A stretch of 64,000 bases of DNA, from contig NC_091096.1 in assembly GCF_024713975.1 (NCBI RefSeq), positions 23,523,458-23,587,457 on the forward strand. Reading direction: 5' to 3'. The DNA comes from Paralichthys olivaceus (lineage: Eukaryota; Chordata; Actinopteri; Pleuronectiformes; Paralichthyidae). Both the position numbers and the translations under genes were made by a program. Below the pieces are notes generated by a model, which worked only from the letters and a program-made list of their open reading frames with translations, was not told where the DNA came from and did no database searches. Positions 36,101 to 49,641 of this stretch are shown piece by piece (the first letter of the stretch is position 1; each line of letters begins with the position of its first letter).

Positions 36101-39100
36101 ACGTCAGCATTTCTTTATTCTAACTTCGTGTAACTCATCGATCAACATCCACAGTGACATACCAGCGGACTCACTGGCCTGTCGGTCTAGCTCCAGAATT
36201 TATTTACTCTTTTGGCCAAAACTTGAGAAACCCTGTTCATGTGTCTTCAGTCCTCAAGTCAAAGCTGCGTTTTGTTGCTCATTCAGTTCCTCTCTTATGT
36301 AATATTTGTGTGTTGTTTACAGCGACCTGTGTCTGACAGTAGGTTATTACACCATCTCTCCAAAATTCAGGTCTGTGGTCCATTCAGACAAGCTCTTAAC
36401 CTACATTTCCTCAGATTATTCCAGTCCTTTATGGCAATAATAGAGGAACATTGGAGAGCGCTTCAGCCAGCAAACAATTATGTGTTTGGTTTGACAGAAC
36501 AGGCCTGCAGTTATGGATGCTATTTAAAGGTCTGCTTCTTCAGCAGGCGACATTGAATGAACGAATCAGCGCTTGCAAAAGGGTCACCCCTTGATGGCTC
36601 AAATTGTGGTGGTAGTAGACAGAATTTGTTTTTCCAGCATATAATGTTGCCTTACCCCATTCAGTCCGACCACCAAACAAGGCCTGCCTCAGTCACTTTT
36701 AGAAACTATTCCCTCTACGCTTCAGTGTATTTTTAGTTTTTCCTACGCATTCTCACCCTGTCCATGTAATATTTGCACTCACAAAATGTCAGCTAGTTGT
36801 GTGAAATGAGTCATTTGCGAGGTAGCAGGGGAGTTATTTCTATTTAATCTCACTGTAGCATGTTACACTTCCCACTACATTGTTGTGGATGAAACTTGCA
36901 TTAAAGTGACACTCCACATTTTTTTAATATAAGGCTCAGTTTAGAGGTAATACTACTCAGCCTTTAGATGTTTTCTAAACTGAAAAATGCAATAATGTCA
37001 CCACCTTTTTGTTTAATTACACACTGATGATGTGGGGACTGTCTATGAGGAACCATTAAATTCTGTAAACTTCCCTGTTTTTTGAGGAAGTGCCATCTTA
37101 AATTAGGCGAATGACCTTTTTAAAGGTGTGTAAGATTTAGGTGAAAGGGATCTATTGGCAGAAATTTAATGTAGAATAATCCTTGTGATGATTTCACTAG
37201 TTCGTTTCATCTAAATTGTATGAATTGTAGTTTTCTTTACCCCAGAAAAGGCCCTTTATATTTAAATACTTTATATTTTCATTGAGGGGTCCTCTCTACA
37301 CCTATTGAGTTTTTATGACAACTGAAGAATAACACTGGTTCTTTTTCATGTTTGGAAGGGAAGGGTGAGGTGAGGGGTGTCAACATGCAATTTCAACACT
37401 AGATATCACACATTTCTACACACTGTACTTTGTGTAGAATTTTGTGATATCTAGTGTTGTGATATCTAGTGTTGAAATTGCATGTTGACACCCCTCACCT
37501 CACCCTTCCCTTCCAAACATGAAAAAGAACCAGTGTTATCCTTCAGTTGTCATAAAAACTCAATAGATGTTTAGTTTGTCCAGTCTGGACTACTGTAAAC
37601 AAGATGGCGGCCTCCGTATAGAGGACCCCCTCGATGTAAATATAAAGTATTTAAATATAAATGGCCTTCTAGGGTAAAGAAAACTACAATTCATACAATT
37701 TAGATGAAATGAACTAGTGAAAACATCATGAGGATTATTCTACATTAAATTTCTGCAAATAGATCCCTTTCACCTAAATTCTACACACCTTTAAGTGTTA
37801 TGTCTAATTTTAAAAAGTAATTGAATTGCTTGTTTTGTAATGAGAGAGGGTCACCAAATACAAAAAAATAATAAGGTTTCATTCTTTCTCTTTTAGCCTT
37901 TGGGCTTATTGTTTTGGTTAGTCTCACTACTCAACATTATTTTGGGTGTCATGATTCATCAAATCCATGTATGGTTATGACCTCAATTTGATGGTATCTC
38001 AGGCATTGAAGTCCCAATAGCAGCCATTTCTTTTTAATTTGTTACTTTTAAATGTTATATATATATGTGCACTATAGTGCCCTTTAAAACATTTTGAAAT
38101 CCAGCTACATGTACAAGTGATGACTTAAAATGATAATTCTACATAAGAGTTGGAAACTTCAGAACTCAATTCACCGTACCTGTTGTTTATTACAAAGGGA
38201 TCAGTGAATGAGTTGGCATGCACAATGGTGGGGTCCAGATACTGGGACACCTGAATGAAAGGCATCCATGATTTGTCATTTGATCCAACCTGTGACAACA
38301 TGTCAGATGGGTCTGTTGTTCAGTTACTTAGTTGTCATTACGACTGGATGAGTCACTGCTCAGCTGCTGCATGTTTGTATTTTACCTTTCTTAATGTTCT
38401 TATAATTAGAGATGTTTTAATTTATAATTTCTTCCATACCCAGACGGACTAAGCTGACAAAGGTCTCCCTATAGTAATGTCCCTGAAGTAGTTTTAAAAC
38501 AAATAGTTTTCTTCCATTTTATTTTCTACTTTCAACTTGTTGGACTTTTCAACTTAAACTCTTAACTTAAATTTTTTTTTAATGAAACCTGTCAGACTGC
38601 TGAAATGAAATGATTAAGGATTGTTTTGTTTTCATGTTGTAAGGAAAAGATTTTGAACAGTTTGTGGTCATGATTGGTTTTTCTAAATATGTAAAGAGGA
38701 TTGTGGGAGATGTGTGAAAACTGGCAACTTCAAGCGCAATGATTCATAGTTGATATTCATGACAATAACCTCTTCCATTCTTATTTCTTCAATGCTTCTG
38801 TTTGACGAATTATGTATAGACAATAATGATATTGTAAAATTTTAGTCCTGGACCTAAGAGGCAAGTTTTGTCTCTTTAGACCATCATGCTGAAGCTATTG
38901 TTAATGCTTATTGTTTTCACCCATAGATGCAGGAGGTCCAGCAGAGCAAAGAGAAGACATTGGTCAACAACCGAACGCTGGCTGAGCAGAACCTCGCCCT
39001 GCATCCCATACTGGAGCACAAGAAGGAGCAGCTGACCAAGTGCTACAGCTGCCTTCAGGAGAGCTTTGAGTCATATCAGCTCCGCAAGTCCACTCTCGGT

Positions 39101-42100
39101 ACAGCAGCCACGCATCAGCTACAGCAGCAAGAAATTTTTTATTGATTAGTTTATCTCACCGTCTTGAATTTTTAATGGCAGCCAGTTCGTAAGAAATTTG
39201 AACACACTTGTATCTGTGACTGATACATGAACATGCAAGACAATACACACAAATCACCACTAAATCCAGTGGTTTTTTTTACATTGAGGTACAGTTTAAC
39301 CTAAACTTAAATTATTAAGACCAGATTTGAATATATAGTTTTAACTAACAATAGAACTGTAAACACATTCTAGATGCATGTGATTTTAAACATTAAAAAA
39401 GTAATGCCATTACATATTCAAAATTTTTAAATTGAAAATCAATTGCAGTAGTAGAAATATTAAGCCTCTCTTCTGTTGTTATACCTCAAGTGCTGTTCAG
39501 ATTGTAATCAGACACCAGTGAAATTAAACACAGGGAGTTAAACAGAGTTGTATGTGCACCCTGGCACAGTTGATCTCCAAGGCCTTGATCCCAATTAAAC
39601 TGAGAATACTTTGAAAATACACCATTTAAAATGAGACTGTAACTAATGATTTACTATCATTATCTTCAATCTGGCCACAAGTTCCCCCATTAACTATAAT
39701 GAATGGCTTGGTCCGTGGAATATAAGCTAATGGTGAAAAATTCCCCTAAACACTTTTCTAGAGCCTAGGGACTTTAGATATGATGCCTGACCAACAGGCT
39801 AAAAAACAAAAGCTATTCAACAATAATATATGATAATATTACATTGTATTTGTCAATCCTTTACAGGATTACACAATCAGAAAGCACATAAGAACAAATA
39901 AGATTAGCATTGAAATATAAGAAACACTTAATAATGAATCAATAAATCAATTAGCTGATTTACAGAAATTTAATGGCAACTTTTTTTATATCAGTGAATC
40001 AAATCAGTTATTTTTCAAGCAGAGATTCCAAATATTCTCTGGTTGCATATTCTGAAGTGTGAGGATATTAGAACTGTTAGTCAGACAAACAGGACATAAC
40101 CGTGGTAATTTTGTTCACTATTTAACATTTCATAGACTAAACTATTAACTGATTAATTGAAAGTAATCAGCCTGAAACAATGATTCATTGCAGCCTCACT
40201 ACACAGTTTTACTGTGAGAATCTGGATCATTAAAATCAGTTTTAATAATAGTTGATTTTTTTTTTGTCTACCTAAATCCAAACTGAGTAAAACACTAGGA
40301 TTGGTCCATATATGCAACTATTTTGAATAAGTTCACGAATCATAAAACCAATTGGGAATACAACATTTTTTGTGTGTCTCCAGTCGGAACAGATTTCCAC
40401 AAAACAAAGGTTCCAGAATGATAACACAATGATTTTAGGTGGTTTCAGTTCAGTTGAAAATTTAACTTCTTTTCCTGTCATTGGAAATTCCGGTGTTGCT
40501 TGATGTGTCTTTGTTCTCATGCTCTCTGTGTGAACAGATGCTGAAGAGACCTGTTTCACCAGTTCCCACATTTTCCATTGCAGGCTGTAGCGCGCATGTT
40601 ACCAGAAGCCCTGTCGTTATGTTGCTAAACTCTGTTCAGGTTGAACGAGTTCCAGATCTGATTTAGATCCCTCCTGCTGGGATATACAGGCTCACAGGGC
40701 TGCAATTTCCCTCACGACACACCTTCACTATACTTCCTTCTTGTTGTGAAGAAGACAGACTGACGATACTTGTGACCTTGTTGACGCAGTGGTTGCCAAG
40801 CAGCCTTCTCAAAATTGCATGCCAGCCATTCACTACGTGGCTATGCTGATAAAAGTTTGACTTTGTCTCCTTGTCTGCAGACTCTGAAAGCTTATTGTTG
40901 TTATTTTGATGCATGCACACGTTCTGCTTGTTGTTATGTCAGTTGACAGTCTGTACCGTCTGAAGCAGTCTTCTAACATTCCAAGCCCCAGACCCAGTGC
41001 ACAGAATCACTCACACAGGAGACAGGCTGTTCAGCAGTCTTTGGTTTTTGTTTGTTATCAGCAAGCAATGGCTTTTGTCAAATGTAGGTTACCCGGTGTC
41101 CCCCCCCCCCCGCCTTCCATGCACTCGCCGTCCTAGTTGTGGATTTGCCATAGAGCAGCTGGGGAAAGAGAGTGTCGCTGAGTGAAAACGCAGCCGACTG
41201 ACCCAGATGAGAGATGTGAAGTCGAGTAGCTTGCTGTGCAGTTGTTTGCGTACAGTTACGTCATAAGCACACACCCCTTCCCCCTCCGTGCTTCTTTCTC
41301 GAGGAAATGTGTGACCTCTGCATTAACCTTCACTGTCCATCAGGCTCTGGAGGCCTTTCACCACAACCACCTCCACCACCATCCACTGCATCAGAGAACA
41401 GCACAGCCCCACAGTGGGCCATTGTGCTTCCAGGCAAGCTGGTGTAAACCAGCCCCAGTGGGTGGGTGGGAGGGAGGGAGTGGTGGATGAGGGGACTAAC
41501 AGTCTTGAAAGTTGGGAGGCTGAGAGAGAGGGAGAAAAGGCAGTGAGGCAGGCCAAAAAAACGCCCCCCCCCCCCTCAGACTCATCGCAGAGGTCGGACT
41601 GGATTCATTTACTAAATGGCTGTCTCATGATCTCCACGCCCAGACTGTGTGTTGTGCGCTCGGCAGGCTCCCTGCTCGGCCAGAGAATCGCAGCTTTGTG
41701 TGGTGGAGTGTTGCTGATATGCCTGAGAGTCCTCCCTGGAAAGAGAGCGAGACAGAGTGGAATCGGAGTTCACTCTGGAAAAAAGGCTTTGTGTGAAGAG
41801 TGAAGCTTCTCTATTTGAAGATTTTCTATTGAATTTACACTGTGTCAGTAAAATTTGGCAAATCAACATGAGGTTTTGGGGAGTGAGTGCCAACAAGATA
41901 ACATTTTCACCAGTAAATCACCCAATTAGAGATTTTGGTCTGGCGTGGTCGCTGGAATCCCTCTAAACTATTTCCTTCGTCTTCTTGTTTTCTTTTCATG
42001 TTTGTGCCTCACAAGTCAGCTTGTCAACACGTCCAATAAGATAAGTGGTCTGGCTTACGTTTTTTATGACAAATCTAATGATGCTTTACCCTAATGAATG

Positions 42101-45100
42101 CGCTGAAACTGACACACCGACACGATACAGGTGTGTGAAAGACTTGTTGTCTTGGAATACTTTATTGGTGTAATCACTGGCAGTTACTGCTCTTGGGCAG
42201 GCCAGGGCACATGCTCCGACAACTGGCAGACGACTTGAAGTGGGGAACGCTGTACCAACCTGATAAGAGGGTGGGAGGAGAATGCTGCTTGGCTCCACCT
42301 TTCTGTCAAGACCGGACCTTGTTGTTTGTTCTTTCTTATTTTCGTTTGCCTTTAAAGCAAATAACCCCAGTCACTCATTTACCATTCTTAACCCTTGTTT
42401 AACCAGGGAAACTGTTAAATTCCTAAGTCACAGTCAAGACATGCCAGTGATGTCACTGAAGAGGTTACATAATTTAGAACCTTTGCCTCCCTCTTGATGA
42501 CTAGGGAGTGTATTTGTGTTATTATTGTGTTGAAAACCAAAGACCCTGGCAGTGTTCAAGATATTACCAATGAAAGCTTGTTAAACATTGTAAAATCTTG
42601 GGCTGACCTATATTTAACTCAATATCCAAAGCATTAATTATTTACTCTACAGCTTTGTTCACTGGGTTGCCATGCGCAGACGGAAGCCAAGAATAGCAAA
42701 TCATGTCAGACCGGAGTCTCTCGTGTAATTAGAGATCACTGTATTGTCATCTGGGCTTGGTGAGTTGAGGGTGGTGGAGATCAGTAACTAGTCATGTGTC
42801 ACTGGTCAATTGTCAGGACCCCACCATGCGTGTTTGCAGTCTCTGCTCTGGTTGGTTTTAACTTTTCAGTCCTGCTTAGGAACACAAACAAAACGGGCCT
42901 CCTCCTTAGACACCAAGGTGGTTTCAGTTGACTCAGTGGGGCTTTACATGTTCACTGCAAACAGAGAGGCGTTACGGCTGTTTGGACGACTGGAAGATTT
43001 CCCATATCCCGCCTCAGCTTTGTGTGATGTGCTCATTAAAACCTGTTATTAGCGACGCATTCATTTCAGCACAAGAGTTTAGTTTTTTTTTTTTTTCATC
43101 TCAGCAAACAAGTTCCTTGGTTAATTTAGGAATGGATCACACTTTGTCTGGAATACATCTGTGCTGCTTCTAGCGTTTTATTAACAGTACACAATAACCT
43201 TGTGACTCAAATGTGTTGAAGTGATTTCATAAAAGAGGTGAGGAATTGTCATATTTTAATGGTACAAAAGGGTCTTTGTCGTAAAGACTGCTGCAGTGAA
43301 TGCAGAAGAGTAAAATGACACTAGAGCTGCTTTAAGACATGCACTGAATTCTGGAGAATCTCCTAGTTCTCTGGAGGGACTGTTTGTCTGAGTGTAAGCA
43401 CCCAGATTTCTCCAAAGATACTCTGCCCAGCCCTCCAGGTAAAAACTCTGCAGTGCCACACATGTAGATGACATTGATGATAAGGTCAAGAGAGCTTTTG
43501 CTGATAAGAACAGACACCGGTGTGTACGTGCTATAAACAAAAACATGTGATTGCTGCAGCAGAATTTATGTTATGTCCTCCCTCCTGCATTTTGCATCAC
43601 TCCATACCTGAGCGCTCAGGAGAATTCTGTGTTGCGAACACGTCTGAGCAGATAAGCTCCTGCTGTGATCTCCTGATGTGTGAAAGGCAACCTCTGGAGA
43701 AAGTTCAATTGTGCAGACTGAACTCAAGATACTTAACCCCAAATGGCCCCTGATGGCTGTGCCGTCAGGGGAAGGCTGGTGTGTGTGATGGAATAAGTTG
43801 GGTCAATTCTGTGAGAGGTTGATAAGATTGGAAAAGCACCTGTCTAGTTTTTCGCATTAAATTTAGCTCCATCAAAAGCGTCTGAGCATCAACGGTAACA
43901 CTGGTCTAAAAAACTGTTTCATAATGTGCTTAAGGTCCAGTGTGTAAGATTTAGGTGAAAGGGACCTATTGGCAGAAATGTAATGTAGTATAATCCTTGT
44001 GATGTTTTCACTAGTTCATTTCATCTAAATTGTCAGAATTGTAGTTTTCTTTACCCCAGTAAAGGCCCTTTATATTTGAATACTATATATTTACATCGAG
44101 GGGACCCTCCAGACTGGACAAACTAAACACCTTTTGAGTTTTTATGACTGAAGCTACCACAGGTTCTTTTTCATGTTGGAAGGAGAGGGTGAGGTGAGGG
44201 GGGTGTTCAACAATTTCAACACTAGATATCACAAAATTCTACAGACTGTACCTTTAACTTTTGTTTATTGTCAATCATTAGATGCCAACACTATTTATAT
44301 GTGTCGTGGATTGTAAGAAATTACTGAGTATGACATGTTGCCTCTGCTCAGTGCAGAATAATAATATTTGTGTTGTTATACTCTGTCTTGTGATTTAACA
44401 GACCACAAGTCAGGAAACACCTCCCTGGACACTTTGCTGGCCCTGCTGCAGGCAGAGGGAGCCAAAATAGAAGAGGAGACAGAGGTAAGCATTCTCCTGC
44501 TCTCTACATATATGACTTCATGAATGTCTCAGTGACACCACGTAGTTTATTCGTGTACATGCTTTTCCAGTTGTTGATGTCCCCTCGTAAAGCCTCTTCA
44601 TTGTTCAGATCTAAGACTGTAGTTGGAGAGCATGTCGTAACAATTTACATCCCCGCAACAGCTACCTGTCCTTTCTGAGAGATCTATCAAACTTCCCTTT
44701 TCAGTAAATGTCACTGTATTTAGTATCATCTTGGTTTCTTGATAGACCACAGTTTCCTGAACTGTTCTATCTCTGACACAACAGCGTTATGAAAAACAAC
44801 AGAGGTTTCTCAGAGTTTTGATTTGATTTATGGGCCTGTGATTAATACGAGTTTTACAGTTTCAAGTCACAAAAAGAAAACAGGATTTGACCATTTTTAT
44901 TTATCTTCCAAACTATTAATTAAATAATAGTCTGCTCTCTTTATTGAAGAATAAAGAATAATAACAGACACTGTTGTCCAGGGCCACATTTCTCATGTTT
45001 AAGCCCAAAAATTTTTTTTTATCAGTTCACTTGAGGAATCTTCAGTTATTAATATAAACAATATTGAGCTTGTGATTATGATGGATCATTAATCATTGTA

Positions 45101-47296
45101 TTGATCTGTCTAGATGAATGTTTCAGTAGACTCTTAATAATTAATAGATTGTAAATTAACGTTCCTGAAAACATGTCTTTCCTGTTGTTTGGAAACAAAC
45201 AATGGAATAATTAATTTCACAGTGAAGTGATGTCAGTAGTAGATGTCAACATTTATTTAGCATCAGATAAGCCTCTTGTTGAAGTGTCAAATAAACCTGG
45301 TTAACTGGATTTCTTTCAACAACACAAGAGGTTTGACATTACATAATAATAAATAATAGGTTTACATGTGCTACAACACGTCAGGCTGTCAGCTCTGTAT
45401 GATGGGAAGACGTTAACCAGTTGTGCACAACACATGATGTGTCTTGTGTAACCACATTATCATTGAATAACTATTGTGTAACAACACTTTATGAAAGGTT
45501 TTAGAACTCAGTGACATGAGCAGCAGTGACACGCATGACATGAGAGACTTTGTCCTGGTGTAAGCTGAGAAGCTTCCTCATGCCTGCTCCTGGGACAGTA
45601 TGACGTTTTTCATTTTGAATCTCTCTTGGTTATTACTTTTGTCCACAATCATTAACTCCAGTAAGTACTGGGACCTTCCGAATGACGTGATCTAACCAAT
45701 TATGGCCTTATTACCTCTGCCAAGGACGTTACCTTTTCATCTGTGTTTATTATTCACACTGTCAATTAGCAAAATTACACAAAAACTACTGGAATGATTA
45801 CATCAAATCATTTGTTTGCGGATCCAGGTATTTATTAACGTTCTCCAACATTGGGGCATTTTTCAACATTTTCTCAGATAATTTTGTGTGAATCTTGATC
45901 ATAAAACTCAGACATGTTTAGGGGACTCTACAAATGTGTCAGTTTCAGTGCAGATCCAGGGAACTGTTGGGCCTTGGTGGAGGTATGGACTTTACTGAGT
46001 GCCATAGTTTGTTACCTCCACCTAATACAACATATGTAACATAAGAATAATAATAAAATTAAAATCAGCAAGACCCCTAACAGTACATATACACAGTACA
46101 CAAGAGTGACTAAAAGTAAAATCAATGGTTAAAATCTGATTAGTGAGGGATAGATAAGATGTCATGTATGGCGGACTGATCGAAATATATATATATATGT
46201 ATATATATATAATATATTTTTTTATGCCTCCACAACAGCGACAGTCAATGGCCAGAGTCATTATGTTCTCGAGGTTGTACTTCCCATTCCTTGATTTTGG
46301 TGGTCAGGATGTTTTTCTTGAATGTGATGTCTTAAGATCAGCTTAAGGAAATGTCTTCAGATTTGGTACAAATGTTCACTTGGACTGAAAGATAAAATTA
46401 GATTTTGGTGCCTGGAGGTCAAAGGTCCCTGTGAATGTGATATATTAGGACTGCCTGTAGAGAATTTCATTATATCTGGTACATTTCACCTGGACTCACT
46501 GAATAACTGATACGATTTCAGTGGTCAATGGTCAAGGTCACAGGCTCCATAAACGTGTTTGGGCTCTTGAATGTCTCAAGACTGCTTCAGGGAACTTCTT
46601 CTACTTTTGATCAGTTGTCACATGGACTCAACGATATAATGATTATGTTAGTGGTCAAAGGTCATAGTGACCTTAGATGAATCTGGGGGAAAAAAGTATG
46701 TAGAAATAATTACGTGGAAACTGCACTGTTTGACAGAGGCATACAACCGCAGTGCAGTAATTCTAGTCTCCCTCTAAAACTGTCTCAAATCTCTTCACCT
46801 CTGTCAACAGAATATGGCTGATTCGTTCCTGGATGGTGATATGACCCTGGATTCTTTCATCGATTCTTATCAGAGCAAGAGGAAGCTCGCCCACCTGAGG
46901 AGGGTGAAAATCGAGAAGCTGCAGGAGATGGTGCTGAAGGGCCAGCGGCTCCCCCAGGCGTCTGTGACCAGCTCCCGATCTCAGGATGTGTCAGCGGCCT
47001 CCCTCCTCACAGATGCCAACAATTCCTCCCCTCTTCCCCAACCTAGGAGGAAACCTCCACCTCCTCCATCGCAGCCAGCCCCAATTCTTAATCCAATGAT
47101 GGCTACGACAGCTGTCCCCCAGCCCTCTGTCTTCTACTCTCCATCACCATACCCGCCGATTCCTCCCAGAACAGGGCAGCCCTTCCCTAATGTCCCCTCT
47201 GGCTACCCCAGCCACTATCTATCTCAGTATCCCCCTGCTTTGCCGCAGAGGCCCCCACCTCGCATGACCCCGCAGCCTGGCTTCATCATGCAGTAA
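32903..47296 (+). CDS. vps37b: Vacuolar protein sorting-associated protein 37B, ESCRT-I subunit
   Basis: Four coding exons: 32903-33007, 38927-39098, 44402-44484 and 46811-47296; in frame, 281 aa (human 285). The family member joins TSG101, VPS28 and MVB12 in ESCRT-I and sorts ubiquitinated cargo into multivesicular bodies on endosomes. An N-terminal LNEILEDDVKL and the coiled Mod(r) domain (about residues 5-165) include SLDTLLALLQAEGAKIEEE and SFIDSYQSKRKLAHLRRVKI, close matches to VPS37B rather than A, C or D. The C-terminal third (about 185-281) is proline-rich (PRRKPPPPPSQP, QRPPPRMTPQPGFI) as in VPS37B. Start ATG has A at -3 and lies in a CpG-rich segment. Introns 1 and 2 exceed 5 kb and have collected many repeats, while the exons show no damage. 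Confidence 0.96.
33008..38926 (+). other. vps37b intron 1
   Basis: A 5.9-kb intron. The first 400 bp continue the CpG-rich segment and carry a 116-codon chance frame at 33145-33495. The main landmark is the palindromic repeat at 37118-37794. I see no other gene, and the remaining frames have no protein-like features. Confidence 0.6.
37118..37794. mobile_element. Head-to-head palindrome of two MITE-like copies (B1/B2)
   Basis: Left arm 37119-37427 is the reverse complement of right arm 37431-37794. The outer ends read TTTAAAGGTGTGTAAG and CTACACACCTTTAAG. Both arms lack the same five bases (CCAGT) present in the terminal repeats of other copies, and share interior variants (GGAAGGGAAGGG, GTCAACATGCAATTTC). 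The left arm lacks about 50 bp present in the right (GTTTAGTTTGTCCAGTCTGG and on), and the right arm has a small duplication of GTGATATCTAGTGTT near the centre. Confidence 0.9.
43319..43712 (+). mobile_element. hAT-like repeat family 2, copy 3
   Basis: Opens CTAGAGCTGCTTTAAGACAT and ends around GTGTGAAAGGCAACCTCTGG. Shares ordered blocks with 22993-23515. Non-coding; exact borders uncertain. Confidence 0.65.
43931..44253 (-). mobile_element. MITE-like element, copy C
   Basis: Reads GGTCCAGTGTGTAAGATTTA at the left and TCTACAGACTGTACCTTTAA at the right, i.e. inverted relative to copy A. Contains the shared AGGCCCTTTATATTTGAATA and TTTTGAGTTTTTATGAC blocks but lacks about 50 bp of the full-length interior. 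Confidence 0.8.
45706..46018 (+). mobile_element. MITE-like element with ACCTCTGCCAAGG / CCTTGGTGGAGGT ends
   Basis: Begins TTACCTCTGCCAAGGACGTT and ends GGGCCTTGGTGGAGGTATGG, an imperfect inverted pair. The ACACAAAAACTACTGGAATG interior is typical of a dispersed fish repeat. About 310 bp, non-coding. Confidence 0.65.
46224..46760 (+). repeat. Diverged internally repeated element with nuclear-receptor-like half sites
   Basis: Loose units of about 110-120 bp, each containing GGTCAAAGGTC or GGTCAATGGTC followed by a CCTTG/GACTGCCT-type block. The unit heads lie near 46416, 46522 and 46652. It ends about 50 bp before the last vps37b exon. Confidence 0.5.
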
Positions 47297-48087
47297 AAAA
47301 AAAGCAGAGTGAAACTCTGAGGGCGGCAGTGTGTGTTGTGGACTTTGCACCACTGGGATTCCTCTGAGAACTGATTTTCTTTTCATGTCGTCTGCCTTCT
47401 TGAATTACGACCAATCACAACAAAAGAAGGTGGACCTATGCTGGCTGGTCTGGTCATGTGTAACTGAAGCAGATCTCCAGTAATCTTCTGTGGATCCATC
47501 TCACTCCCATCAACACTCCCGAATAACAAAAAAAGACGTGACAAGATCCGCCTCGACTCTCCCTCCAGGGGACCTGTCCACTGCAGGCTGTGGTGAAACA
47601 AGTGTCAGTCTATGGGTCACTGAGCTGGGATTTGTCATTTATCAGCACTTTGTGTCTGCAGGCGGTGCCCTCAGCTCGGCTGGCCCAATAGTTTTCAGTC
47701 TCTCAGCTCCCTTCAAACATGTTCCTCGAGCTTTATGGAACAGTAAAGTCACTCCAAAAGAAGGGTTTGATTTGTCCTTTCCATCTGCAGCATACTCATT
47801 TACTGGTATTGTATATGCAAGCAAAGAGAGACCCTAATTACTGTGTGGTTCTAATGAAAATATCATTTCCCAGAATATATTCAGGTGAACTGCATCTATG
47901 CTGTGATGTTTTTTTGTTTTTTTTTTGTTCGTATATAAACATTCACAAGGTACATAGAAATATTTGACTTTCCGCATCTATTTGTGGTATAGTACTAATG
48001 GAGTTATGTTGATAATAATATAAATAGCCAAGATAGACTGATTAACATGTAATAATGGAGGGCTTTGGTTGGTGTATCTCTTCTTCA

Positions 48088-48122
<35 letters not shown>

Positions 48123-49570
48123 TAAAGAGAGTCCAGACCTCCCTGTTTAAAGATGGCTGACTTTTGCACTCGGTACATCTCGGGGCAGAAGTCTAAAGGG
48201 AGCTGAAGGAGACGATTAGTGGCTGAACTTCAGAAACAAATCACTAAGCCTTTGGAGCCTTGCCTGAATTGAAGGATTTGTGTATAGCCATACAGTACAC
48301 TTTCAGATGTGAGTTGGGGTTTTTTCTGTGGCTTCCTGTTCTAACACAACACTCCTTTTTTTTCGTATGTCTCTTGTCTTTACCGCCCTCAGTTTGAAGT
48401 GGAAATTAGGCCAAACACTTCTCTGGATCTCACACACATGGTTCTGTTCAGTTCTCTGCAACATTAAGCACCAAAGACGTCCCACATCGCATCATGTTCA
48501 AAATATTCTGCTATGGTCTTTTTTAAATATATGTGACATTTACAAGTGAACCATTTAGTGAGATACTGTTCCATTGTTCCCAACATATGTTTGTGATGTC
48601 GAGCTGAAACACTTTTTGTAACCCTGCGAGCCAGATTTCTTCAGGAGTAACTTGTCAGTCAGTCTTGCTTTTAGGGAGGATTTGTTTTGTTTTTCTCTGG
48701 GTCAGATTGAAAACATTTTTTCCTCTCGGCTGCTGTTGCTGTGCACTGTTGAAGAGCCACGAGTGCCTACGTTTGAAGTGACGTTAATCGCGTCCTGCTG
48801 ATTACTCCATGTTTCTCAAGCTGTAGAGGTTACCCACATTTCCACCCAACCCTTATAAATTAAATACTGACCTAGCATTTGGTCTTCTCGTGCTACTGAT
48901 CCCATGTTCCACCAGAAGGCAGAAAAAAGGCAGCGTCAGACGATTGGTCTGTCAGGTTTTTGCTTTGTCACTGGAAGCAGAAGGCCATAACTGCACGTGC
49001 CAGAGAGACAAGAGACACCCTCGGGGCTGTATGCCTAGTGGTGCTAGTACTTCTCTTCCATTCTTCCTCCATTGTGTCGAGGTTTGCCTGGGGTTGAATT
49101 CCGAGATTTTAGCATGTCTTGTTGTCGTTGCAGCTTCTTTTTTTCTAATTGGCAAAATAACAGGGCTCTGAAATAATTTTATGTCATATCTTGGTGATAG
49201 TACTTCACTTCGAGGCAAAGACTTGGACCACAGAATGGACTGAGCATACTTGTCAGCACGCAAAACCATGAGGGAGCAGAAGCATAAGCATCAGTGTCTT
49301 GAAGAACCAGCATTTCTAACAACTAACATCGGATCATTCTTTTGTGCATGGCCTTTTGCTCTGTGTGTTCAGTCTGAAGATTTCTCTTCAGGACTTTGTT
49401 TTTAGCCGATGAGTTGCTTTTTACATTTGAACTGATCCACTGTATCCATGGTTTTATATGTGGTTGGTGATATTTTCAGTGTAATGTTGTAGGTATATTT
49501 ACTTATAATGAATGTTTAAGTGGAATTTAATGCTATTTTCAAGTTCAATAAATCTAAAATTTTTGTATCC
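47297..49570 (+). other. vps37b 3' UTR
   Basis: About 2.3 kb from the stop codon to AATAAA at 49547-49552, the likely poly(A) signal. A (GT)n tract lies at about 48091-48122. No further coding region; frames here are short and unlike any family I know. Confidence 0.6.
48091..48122 (+). repeat. (GT)n microsatellite in vps37b 3' UTR
   Basis: About 15 GT units, transcribed if the 3' UTR runs to 49570. Confidence 0.95.
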
Positions 49571-49641
49571 TATTGCATCTGGTTGGTTAATAAGTGGTGG
49601 TGTACAGCCGAGCACCATTTTCTTTTGGAAAATGAAACCAG

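Larger units (their letters stand above)
39099..44401 (+). other. vps37b intron 2
   Basis: A 5.3-kb intron holding poly(C) runs near 41100 and 41563, a hAT-like copy (43319-43712) and a MITE-like copy (43931-44253). The long frame at 41414-41803 spans low-complexity G-rich sequence and has no recognisable domain. Confidence 0.6.
44485..46810 (+). other. vps37b intron 3
   Basis: A 2.3-kb intron largely filled in its 3' half by repeats: an element at 45706-46018, a (TA)n tract at about 46183-46220 and a diverged internally repeated element at 46224-46760. The 5' half shows nothing recognisable. Confidence 0.6.

Noticed and set aside
41414-41803. 129-codon frame in vps37b intron 2
   Set aside because: Crosses G-rich and poly(C) low-complexity sequence; composition unlike a protein family.
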